From contig QAOA01000370.1 in the NCBI GenBank assembly GCA_003255065.1, forward strand, positions 119-64,118: a DNA stretch of 64,000 nt, in the 5' to 3' direction. A program made the translations under genes and the position numbers. Source of the DNA: Cercis canadensis (lineage: Eukaryota > Streptophyta > Magnoliopsida > Fabales > Fabaceae). The notes beneath the pieces were generated by a model. It was not told the DNA's origin, made no database searches, and saw only the letters and a list, made by a program, of their open reading frames with translations. Shown here piece by piece: positions 1-8,325 of the stretch. Position 1 is the stretch's first letter, and every line of letters starts with the position of its first letter.

Positions 1-1706
1 AAAAAAAAAAAAAAAAAAAAAGCTTCTCACTAATAAAAAATCATTTAAATATTTATGGTACTTTTATTTAAATTAGTGCTTGTAATTTTTATTAATGATA
101 TATTGTTGATGGTAAAAAGAGAATACCAAATTCACATGCAAAAATGTGTCCAAAATTATTTGTATTGCCAAAACTAAAAAATTAGTTTTAGTTATTACAC
201 AATTATTCTCACTTTAGGCAATGAAAAACACAATTATTTTCACTTTAGGCAATGAAATAGGTAATTTATAGTTCAATAATTAATTTAATATGCATCAATC
301 ACCACTAAAGAGAGTACTACACATATATCATTGCTAATCTTGTGAAAATCATACATACAAAATTTAAGCCTGAAATTCTAAGAGTATAGTATCATTTTAA
401 TGGTGTAAAGTTTTGAAAAGTTGAGAAAAAATAATTTTGGACATCCAAAAATTCTCAAAAAAATTCAAAAGGTAGAATAGGGAGAAGCGAAAAAAAACTT
501 GGCAAGTTTCATAAAAAAAACTCCCAGCATGTGGCCTCCATTTTGCTTTTTCAAGCGTGTGGCATCCATTTTGCTTTTTCACTATTATATGATCATAATA
601 GGGCTAGTAAAGTGAATAAATAGTAACCTCGAGCTCGTCCTTGTCACCTAACTATAACTTAGCTATAGATAATAATATAATGTATAAAATATGCATGGTT
701 ATCAACTTATCTTAAGGACAAAATAAGTTAGATTTATTATTTTCCTTAAAAAATTTAAATATAATATGTCAACGATCTCAATAATTCATGCTTTCGTTTT
801 ATGAAAATAATAATGTGAAAAAAGTTTATTTAAAATATATATAACACTAAATTAAATCATTACATATATTTGTTAGGTAAAATGGAGATGATACACATCT
901 GTTTCACAACTGATTGATCTCAGATGAAGAGGAACTCAAATGTAGGGATCAAATATTTGCAAATCAAGAAAGACCATCATGTTTCGTCTTTCATTATTAG
1001 ATTTTTTATGGCACTCAAACTGTGAGATATTATTTTGAATATTTAATCATTGATAGTCTTCAGTATATATAAACCATTTGCAGCTACTTCTTCTCGAGTC
1101 ATTAGATGATTTTACAAAGAATTAAGTTTTCACAAAATTATATATTTTTTATATTAATTAAGACTCCTGCACTTATTTGCTTCACAGTTTGTTACTTAGG
1201 CCCCGTTTGGGTAAACAGCTTATTTAAGCGCTTATATAAAAAGACCTTATATCATAAGCTTTTATATCATAAGCTCCTTTTAAATTAAGCTATTTATTGT
1301 TTTGATACATATGTAGAGAAGCGCTTTTAAAATCTATAAGCTATTTCTAAAGTATTTGAATAAATAAATGTATAAGTGCTTATAATTGTAGAAATTACTG
1401 AATAGGACATTAATAAGCACTTATTAAAGATTGTATTTGGATAAATAAGCATTTTGTTATATTTTGCAAATAAAAAAGTTTTAATAATAAAATTTTATAT
1501 TAGTGTCATAATTATTATATTTTGATTTAAGTAGTTAACTTTTTGTTATTAGATAATTATTTATTTTGAAGTATCATTTTTTATAATCAAAGTAATTCTT
1601 GGCTTACTATATTAGAAACCTCCCATATAGATAAATTGGCATTAACAAGTGTTTCAGNAATATATTGTCAGCATATTGAAATGGTCATGCTTACTGTACA
1701 CAGAAT
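1..1706. other. AT-rich spacer without a recognisable gene
   Basis: No reading frame here resembles a known protein; the short open frames are of the length expected by chance. The first 21 bases are poly-A. From about 1198 a segment opening with 'ggccccgtttggg' resembles the ends of plant PIF/Harbinger-type MITEs and is followed by repeated 'gcttat' motifs to about 1450, but no convincing second terminus was found. A single N lies at 1658 without an obvious flanking repeat. Confidence 0.6.
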
Positions 1707-1904
1707 GGTCCAGTTAGTGAAATCTATGAAATATCATCCCTCTATTGTAATTTAACATCTATTTATGATATTTATGATTTTGGTTGTGTCACCTCACCTT
1801 TTTATAATAAAAAAATTCCCTCCTTTACTCTTTTCTCCCCCGCACATTTTCAGATCTTTTTCTCCCTCCTTTCCTCTTTCTCTGCCACCTTCTCCATGCA
1901 TTCT

Positions 1905-2396
1905 TCACTCATTGAGTTGAAGATTCTTCTGCAACTCATCCAACACAGCTCTACCCCCGGCGTGTATGCAGAAATGCTCGAAGGCGAGCTTGAAATCTGG
2001 GATATAAGGTTTCACCTTTGTCTTCAAAAGCTTCCTACGAACTATGGATACAAAGAACATGAACTGCTCCGAAAACGGGAGAACCAGTGGACCCAACGTT
2101 GTTATGTTTGTCTTTAAAGCATCCCCGGCCACAGCCATTAATCCTCGATCTATAGAAACCCCAATTGTTCCTTTCTCGTCTTCTGAGATGAAGAATGCAT
2201 GGAGAAGGATCAAAAGCTTCCTACGAACTATGGATACAAAGAACATGAACTGCTCGGAAAACGGGAGAACCAGTGGACCCAAAGTTGTTATGTTTGTCTT
2301 TAAAGCATCCCCGGCCACAGCCATTAATCCTCCATCTATAGAAACCCCAATTGTTCCTTTCTCGTCTTCTGAGATGACGAATGCATGGAGAAGGTG
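1905..2396 (-). pseudogene. 3-ketoacyl-CoA synthase (KCS) fragment, internally duplicated
   Basis: Minus-strand translation gives KCS landmarks in order: '[18 protein letters not shown]', '[10 protein letters not shown]', '[20 protein letters not shown]' and '[13 protein letters not shown]'. In the family these lie in the C-terminal third, around the conserved His of the FCIHAGG motif; KCS enzymes condense malonyl-CoA with acyl-CoA for very-long-chain fatty acids in the ER. The fragment stops at 'LNE' followed by TGA, where full-length KCS proteins continue, and lacks the catalytic Cys region, so it cannot be a working enzyme. A 186-bp (62-codon) tandem duplication repeats the GDALK to RRKLL part in frame, giving a 139-codon open frame. 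It lies wholly between the inverted arms of the surrounding element and is best read as captured exon sequence. Confidence 0.8.
2025..2396. repeat. Tandem duplication, two 186-bp units
   Basis: The units are 2025-2210 and 2211-2396, both opening with 'caaaagcttcctacgaac' and ending in 'gaatgcatggagaagg', with only a few base differences. The unit includes the inner edge of the right inverted arm, so the duplication happened after the KCS piece was captured. Confidence 0.85.
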
Positions 2397-2570
2397 GGAG
2401 AGAAAGAAGAAAGGAGAGAAAAAAAAATCTGAGATGAAGAATGCATCGGGGAGAGAAAGAGTAAAGGAGGGAGAAATTTTTTATTTTTTTTATAAAAAGA
2501 TGAGGTGGCACAATGAAAATCATAAATAAATGTTAAATTACAATAGAAAACTGAAATTTTATTAACAGAC

Positions 2571-2599
2571 CCGGTCATGTTGCTTAGCAACATGACTGG
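2571..2599. other. Near-perfect 13-bp-arm palindrome
   Basis: Arms 2571-2583 and 2587-2599 ('ccggtcatgttgc' / 'gcaacatgactgg') match at 12 of 13 positions around a 3-bp loop. It sits at the outer edge of the Pack-MULE-like element, about 250 bp upstream of the ASR start codon. Function unknown. Confidence 0.6.
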
Positions 2600-2720
2600 A
2601 TCCCGCCCTAGGATGGATAGGAGAGGACCATATATTTTCCAAATATCTCTGAGATTATTAATGGCCAACCAAGAGGAGACCTAACCAGGCAATGACACAT
2701 GGTAAATATCAATTTATCAA

Positions 2721-2730
2721 CTATAAATAG
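2721..2730 (+). promoter_or_regulatory. TATA box of the ASR gene
   Basis: 'ctataaatag' lies 116 bp upstream of the ASR ATG. The surrounding block, including 'attaatggccaaccaag' (2653 onward) and 'caatgacacatgg' (2690 onward), is conserved in the deletion pseudogene at 13783-13861, including the equivalent TATA. This supports it as the core promoter. Confidence 0.75.
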
Positions 2731-2846
2731 GTGACTACTCCTTCCCTACTCTCCCATCCCACCATACGCACTATTTCTCTTTCTTCTTCCTCTTCTTTTT
2801 ACTTACTTCATCTGTCTTTGACTCTTTTCAATTCCTTCCGTTCATC

Positions 2847-4097
2847 ATGGCTGAGAAGCACCACCACCGCGGCCTCTTCTACCGCCACAAGGACGATGAA
2901 GATAGGCCCATAGACACCGGCTACGCTGAGACTAAGTCATCTTATGGTAGTGATAACCGTTCTGGAGGCTACAATACAACTGCTTACTCTAGGGATGATC
3001 AGCCATCTGGTGGATACGGCACCGGCGGTGGATACTCTGAGGGTGGCTACAATAATACTGCTTACAGTAGTGATGACCTTTCTGGTGGCTACAGTCAAAC
3101 TGCTTACTCTAGGGATGATCAGCCAGCAGGTGGCTACGGCACCGGCGGTGGATACTCTGAGGGTGGCTACAATAAGACTGCTTACAGTAGTGATGACCCT
3201 TCTGGTGGCTACAGTAAAACTGCTTACTCTAGGGATTATCAGCCATCAGGTGGCTACGGCACCGGCGGTGGATACTCTGAGGGTGGCTACAATAAGACTG
3301 CTTACAGTAGTGATGACCCTTCTGGTGGCTACAATAAAACTGCTTACTCTAGGGATGATCAGCCATCTGGTGGCTACGGCACCGGCGGTGGATACTCTGA
3401 GGGTGGCTACAATAAGACTGCTTACAGTAGTGGTGACCCTTCTGGTGGCTACAATAAAACTGCTTACTCTAGGGATGATCAGCCATCTGGTGGCTACGGC
3501 ACCGGCGGTGGATACTCTGAGGGTGGCTACAATAAGACTGCTTACACTAGTGATAACCCTTCTGGTGGTGGATACTCTGATACCCCCAGTGGTGGCTATG
3601 GCACTGAGACTGCCGGTGGCTACGCTGCTGGTGGCGGTGGCTATGGCGGTGAGAGGCGTTATGAAAAGGATGAGAGTGACTACAAAAAGGAGCACAAGCA
3701 CCGTGAGCACCTTGGTGAGCTTGGTGCTGCAGCTACTGGTGCATATGGCTTGGTAAGTTTTTTTGGCTGATAAATATATGCAATTCTACCCTCTCCCTAC
3801 TCTTCTTCACAAATTCCCCTTTTACGGGTCTTACATCGATTTCACAATAGTGAAATAGTAGAAACTCTATTCTTATTCCAGAGATTGTTTTTGAATCTCA
3901 TATGATTGTCATTTTAATTTTTGGTTTTCCCCATCTATGGATGTATATAATTTGCAATTAAACTTTGTATAGTGTGTAATTTGCAATTAAACTTTGTATA
4001 GTGTGAGCATCACAAGAAAGAGGAATCAGAGGATAGAAAGGAAGAATATGAAGAATCTCATGGAAAGAAGCATCACCATCTCTTTGGTCGTGATTAA
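2847..4097 (+). CDS. ASR protein (ABA/WDS family) with Gly/Tyr-rich repeats and a shortened ABA/WDS domain
   Basis: Two exons, 2847-3752 and 4002-4097, split by a phase-0 GT-AG intron, encode 333 aa. The N-terminus 'MAEKHHHRGLFYRHKDDEDR' is the His-rich zinc-binding start of abscisic-acid/stress/ripening proteins. Residues about 40-255 are five imperfect 40-aa repeats rich in Gly, Tyr and Ser ('GGYGTGGGYSEGGY'). The ABA/WDS domain then begins ('HKHREHLGELGAAATGAYGL'), but exon 2 resumes at 'CEHHKKEES' and ends 'GKKHHHLFGRD'. The central stretch usual in the family (KDPEHAHRHK to GFAFHE, roughly 38 residues) is absent and the intron does not encode it. ASR proteins are small hydrophilic stress-induced proteins with DNA- and zinc-binding and chaperone-like activities. 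The TATA at 2721 and a partial paralogue at 13783 support a real gene. Alternative: a structural glycine-rich protein derived from ASR. Confidence 0.85.
2961..3568 (+). repeat. 120-bp coding minisatellite, about five copies
   Basis: Units recur exactly every 120 bp (starts near 3001, 3121, 3241, 3361 and 3481), each containing 'tacggcaccggcggtgg' and 'actctgagggtggctacaat'. The period is 40 codons, so copy changes keep the ASR frame. Units differ by only a few substitutions, suggesting recent expansion or homogenisation. Confidence 0.95.
3948..4005 (+). repeat. Perfect 29-bp tandem duplication across the ASR intron acceptor
   Basis: 3948-3976 and 3977-4005 are identical and both contain 'gtatagtgtg'. 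This creates two candidate AG acceptors, at 3971-3972 and 4000-4001. Using the first gives an in-frame stop five codons later, so only the second yields the conserved C-terminus. Confidence 0.85.
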
Positions 4098-4464
4098 GCA
4101 CACTTGACACACAGAACATCATCATTTCTATCTTTTTGCTTAATTACTTATCCATCTCGTTTACTTAGCGCCATAGGCGATTGAATAACCATCGTGTGAG
4201 TTTGGAGAGTGCTTCACTTCTTGTTGCTTCATATATATATGTATATATAAATGTGTGTGTGTGTGTGTGTTTGTGCTACGTTGATCAATAATAATATTGT
4301 AAATTATTAATTTTGAGGTGACTTCATATATGGTATTCGATTCATCCGCGCAATCAAAGGATATAAGTAAATTGAGAAATTTATCTTAAAATTTCAAGGA
4401 AAAATATAAGTAAATTCATAACTTAAAGTATATCAAAAAATAGTTATATGGTAAAGATCAAGAG

Positions 4465-4545
<81 letters not shown>

Positions 4546-6260
4546 TTAAAAAATGGCACTATATGAAATTATTGGTATTTTTGAACAGATAAATTTCATA
4601 AGTATTAAACAAACAATGACACTAAATCACAAGCAAATATAATACAATTGGTACATGAATTTTTTTTAAAAAGGTTAAGGTTTCAGGTTTAACTCCCATT
4701 TTCTTTATATTCTCACTTAAAGAATTTAGCTCTACTTATTTATTAACAAAAAAATTAAAACCAATTTCATGCGAATTAAATAAAGTATATTATTGTGAGG
4801 TGCTAAAACTTGACATAAAAGACCTAATAATATTAAAATTAGCACCTTCAAAGTTGGTGACTAAAATAACTTTATCATGTGTAAATTTTATGATTATTTT
4901 GGTCATATATATAATTATCATGGCACCAGGGGTTTTTTAATCATTTAACACTATGTAGTAGTAAAGCGGATAGTTCACTATTCACATAAACAATATTGGA
5001 TGAACTAAATTAAAATTAATATGTCTAAGGAACAAAACTAATAAGTATCTTTTACAAACTTTATGACTCAAACAATAATTGTCTCAACTTTTTGGGAGAA
5101 ATATTTTTCTACTAGTGCCAAATTTACCCTTTAATCGTTTATATGGAATAATTGTGTTGTAAAACATAACCATTTGGGATACTGGTGATAACCATATTTA
5201 ATGTAAAGTAACCATACACTAAATATAGCTATCCTCTAATATTTTAAGTAGTTATTTTATGAGTTTGTGATTATTCTATGTAATATAATTAAAGGTTGAA
5301 GCGTTAGGTTTAAATTTTTATTTCTATTTTTTTAATTAAAAATTTAACTCAATCCATGACAAAAATGAATAAATTTGAAAATAATTAGATATTTGAGGGA
5401 AAAAAAATTGACAAACAGCACCTATCAATATTATCTCAGTTTTTTTCATTTTCAGATTTGTTTATCAAATGAGGATGTCCTAATTTCTGTCTTCTTAGCC
5501 AACCGACAACTTTGTGGCCTATCATAGACTGACACAACATTAGGATGGAAAATGAAACGTGTAAAGTGTATCTAGGTCCACACTATATATATATATNGTA
5601 ACCATACACTAAATATAGCTATCCTCTAATATTTTAAGTAGTTATTTTATGAGTTTGTGATTATTCTATGTAACATAATTAAAGGTTGACGCGTTAGGTT
5701 AATTTAAATTTTTATTTAAATTTTTTTAATTAAAAATTTAACTCAATCCATGACAAAAATGAATAAATTTGAAAATAATTAGATATTTAAGAAAAAAAAT
5801 AATTGACAAATAGCACCTATCAATATTATCTCAGTTTCTTTTCATTTTCAAAATTTTTTATCAAATGAGGATGTCCTAATTTCTGTCTTCTCAGCCAACC
5901 GACAATTTTGTGGCCTATGATAGACTGTCACTACATTAGGATGGAAAATGAAACGTGTAAAATGTATCTAGGTCCACACTATTTATTTATTTATTTTTTG
6001 ATAAGAGGTCCACACTATTTATTTTGATTGCGACTTTAAGTTCAAGGGCATTCACATTATTTATGTGTACATGATTTTACATTTATATTTGAGGAATAAT
6101 TATTTTACATTTAAATTAATAAAAAATTAATACTTGACTGAAATTTTAATTTAGTGACTTAAATAATATAGTATGTAAGTTAAATGAATATAAAAAATTA
6201 ATTTAAGGGATTGGAAGACTCATATTTTCCAATTTTCTGTCAGATTATTAAGGAAAATAA
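4098..6260. other. ASR 3' UTR and AT-rich spacer
   Basis: The first 250 bp are probably ASR 3' UTR, because they match the pseudogene's downstream sequence ('gtaaattattaattttgag'). A (GT)n tract lies near 4252-4270 and a poly-A run of about 70 bases at 4470-4541. About 6210-6250 shows weak similarity to the ASR upstream region (2620-2660), suggesting the start of a duplicated ASR copy. No gene is recognised. Confidence 0.5.
5208..5983. repeat. Direct repeat around a single N (probable false duplication)
   Basis: 5208-5596 and 5598-5983 are nearly the same sequence, both starting 'gtaaccatacactaaatat' and ending near 'aggtccacactat', and the only thing between them is one N at 5597. The small differences look like two haplotypes or two read consensuses joined end to end rather than a biological tandem repeat. 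Confidence 0.8.
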
Positions 6261-6777
6261 GGATCTGTTTGGTTTGACTGTTTTCTGTTTTCATTTTTAT
6301 TGAAAATGAAAATAAACTTAAAAATATGTTTGGTTGACTATAAATGAAAATGTTTCCAAAACTTAGTAAAAAACTGGAAACGTCTAAAAGACGTTTTCAC
6401 TGTTTCCTAGCAAAGACCGATGACATATTTGTAATTTATGTGACTTTTTTTTTCCCCTCTAAATTTCCATTTCTTCAACACGCAAACCATTCCATTTCTT
6501 CAACACGCAAATCATTCCTTGTTGTCATCTATGGCCTACAGCCTTCATCTACTAAATTCTCCCATGTTGTGCTGAAGAGTAAAGGAGACAAAGGATTGAC
6601 CAGAAGATAAATAAAGGAGACAAAGGATTGACCAAAAGTAAAGAGACAAAGGACCAGCTTTTAACCATTGGTTTTTTGATGGGGTGAAACCCCCAATACG
6701 CATTCCTTTTACAAAGGAAATGGAAATTGCTGATGGGTTCAATTTAAAAGTGCCAAAAGAGAGGATATTTCAATTTT

Positions 6778-6973
6778 GGCTTAAATGCACTTTTGGTCCC
6801 CCTATTTTACCTGAATGAACGATTTGGTCCCCCCATTTTGAAAAACCACAAAACAATCCCCACTGTTCACTATGACGTTGCACATTTGGTCCATGACGCA
6901 AACGCCGTCCAAATTTTAACTGAGATGATGACGTGGCATACACGTGGCAACTATTAATATGCCAAATTTGCAC
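6778..6973 (+). repeat. Left terminal inverted repeat of the MULE
   Basis: About 195 bp, matching the reverse complement of 12573-12771 nearly throughout, for example 'aatgaacgatttggtcccc', 'atgacgttgcacatttggtc' and 'gatgatgacgtggcatacac'. In MuDR-type elements the TIRs also serve as promoters, here for the GRF gene. Confidence 0.92.
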
Positions 6974-7217
6974 TTAAAAATTTGTTTAATAAACTCTGTC
7001 AGTTGATTATTGTTAAAAGATAATTAGTTCTTAATTAGAAACCTGATTAGATATAGATGTGTTTTTTTTTCGTTTAAAAAGGTCACATGCATGGCATGTG
7101 ATTGTCTTCTTCATCTATGTCCGCAAACAAGTAGAAACAGAGAGGGTTAAATGCAATAAGTTAGGTTACGAAAGGGGGAGAACGAGCGTGAAGGCAAAGA
7201 GCTTAAAGGCAAATAGC

Positions 7218-7631
7218 ATGGAGGATGAAATCAAGCTTCTGAGTGAAATGGAGTGGCAGAGCATGTCCATGGGAGCCTCTGCAAGTGTGGCTGAATTTTC
7301 GAAGATAAGTGAGGGTAGAAAAATAAGAAGAAAACTTTCTGAGAAAAAGGTTATGTGTGATTGCACGAAGGAAGCAGCTATGAAGACTTATTGGGAAATT
7401 GAGAACCCAGGCCGTCGGTACCATGAATGTGATGGAAAAAATGGAGGAAAATGCTGCAAATTTTTTTAATGGTACAACCCCCCTGTAAGTGAGAGTGAGA
7501 AGAAGGTGAGAAGAGCTTTGTTAACACGGATTGAGCTGCTTAAGGTGGAGGGAAAAGCTTTGATTTTGACGTTGATCTTATGCATTTTTATCATCATTGT
7601 TCTGGTGGTTGTAATTTTGAAGTTAGCTTAG
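7218..7631 (+). pseudogene. GRF-type zinc-finger membrane protein gene inside the MULE, one in-frame stop
   Basis: Starting at the ATG at 7218, the frame encodes a charged N-terminus, then a GRF-type zinc finger ('CDCTKEAAMKTYWEIENPGR' followed by 'RYHECDGKNGGKCCKFF'), with the Cys residues and the NPGRR signature of the family. A TAA at 7467-7469 interrupts it. The same frame continues with 'WYNPPVSESEKKVRRALLTR', a coiled segment and a C-terminal membrane helix ('LILCIFIIIVLVVVILKL') before the TAG at 7629. This GRF-plus-transmembrane layout is that of small plant proteins such as the At4g04775-like family, often found in or near MULEs. The stop falls directly after a T run, so a nonsense change or a local base error are both possible. 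It is convergent with the transposase gene, in the position mudrB holds in MuDR. Its role in transposition is unknown. Confidence 0.75.
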
Positions 7632-8325
7632 TGACTTCTGTTTGTAGGTTTAAGAGTACAAATGCTCTTTTAGTTGTAATCTTGAAGGACCCTTAAAATG
7701 CTCTGTGTGTAGGTTAAGGAGCATATTTTACTTGTATCTACTGCAATTGCACTGTTAAATATAGGTATGTGTATTTTAAGACTTGGATAAGTATTCTGTA
7801 CAATAAACTCGCACTGGAAACTATGATTTTGTATCTTTGACTTAGCAGCACATGTATTTCACATAAGTCAATATATTTGTGTGGCTCATTGTTATAAAAT
7901 AGCAGGATTTTTGGTTCAAATAAACTGGAGGCATTCTCCGTTTGTCAAGTGCAAACACATTTTATCTGAAAGCCTTAAAAATGTGTATAGCAAGGACAGT
8001 AAAATGGCATTTGAATTCCTACTCAGCTATCAATCATGGTAAAATGCCATTTGAATTACTATAAACAAGTTGTAGTAGTATAATCAAATCCAATTGCATT
8101 GTTCCAAAATAAATAAGTTCCTGTGCATTTATGTTGTCAACACAAACACACAACTGAGAAATGACAATGTTGCTTTACAAAATTCTTCATCAATGCCTAT
8201 TCTATTGAGAACAGAAACAGGATACTCACAAGATGGCTTTACAAAAAGGCATTTACCCAAATCCCATTGTTTCAAAATACAAAATAATGACCCTGTACAA
8301 AGACATCATGACAGTGTCCCCACAC
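7632..8325. other. Region between the two convergent MULE genes
   Basis: This 0.7-kb AT-rich stretch separates the 3' ends of the GRF gene and the transposase gene. It probably holds both 3' UTRs. No other coding sequence is recognised. Confidence 0.5.

Larger units (their letters stand above)
1707..2572. mobile_element. Pack-MULE-like element carrying a 3-ketoacyl-CoA synthase fragment
   Basis: Two long inverted arms bracket gene-derived sequence. The left arm (about 1707-1901) and the reverse complement of the right arm (about 2383-2572) share long blocks such as 'ctattgtaatttaacat', 'tcctttactctt' and 'ccttctccatgcattc'. Arms close to 190 bp with an unrelated host gene piece between them are the hallmark of Mutator-like Pack-MULEs. 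The outer end reads 'ggtc(c/t)' on both sides, but I cannot see a 9-bp target duplication, so the exact termini are uncertain. The element lies immediately upstream of the ASR gene promoter. Alternative: a non-MULE inverted-repeat transposon that captured the same fragment. Confidence 0.65.

Noticed and set aside
2944..3756. Long open frames in both strands across the ASR repeat region
   Set aside because: They arise from the periodic 120-bp repeat, whose length is a multiple of three and so keeps shadow frames open. Only the frame starting at 2847 has the ASR N- and C-terminal motifs.
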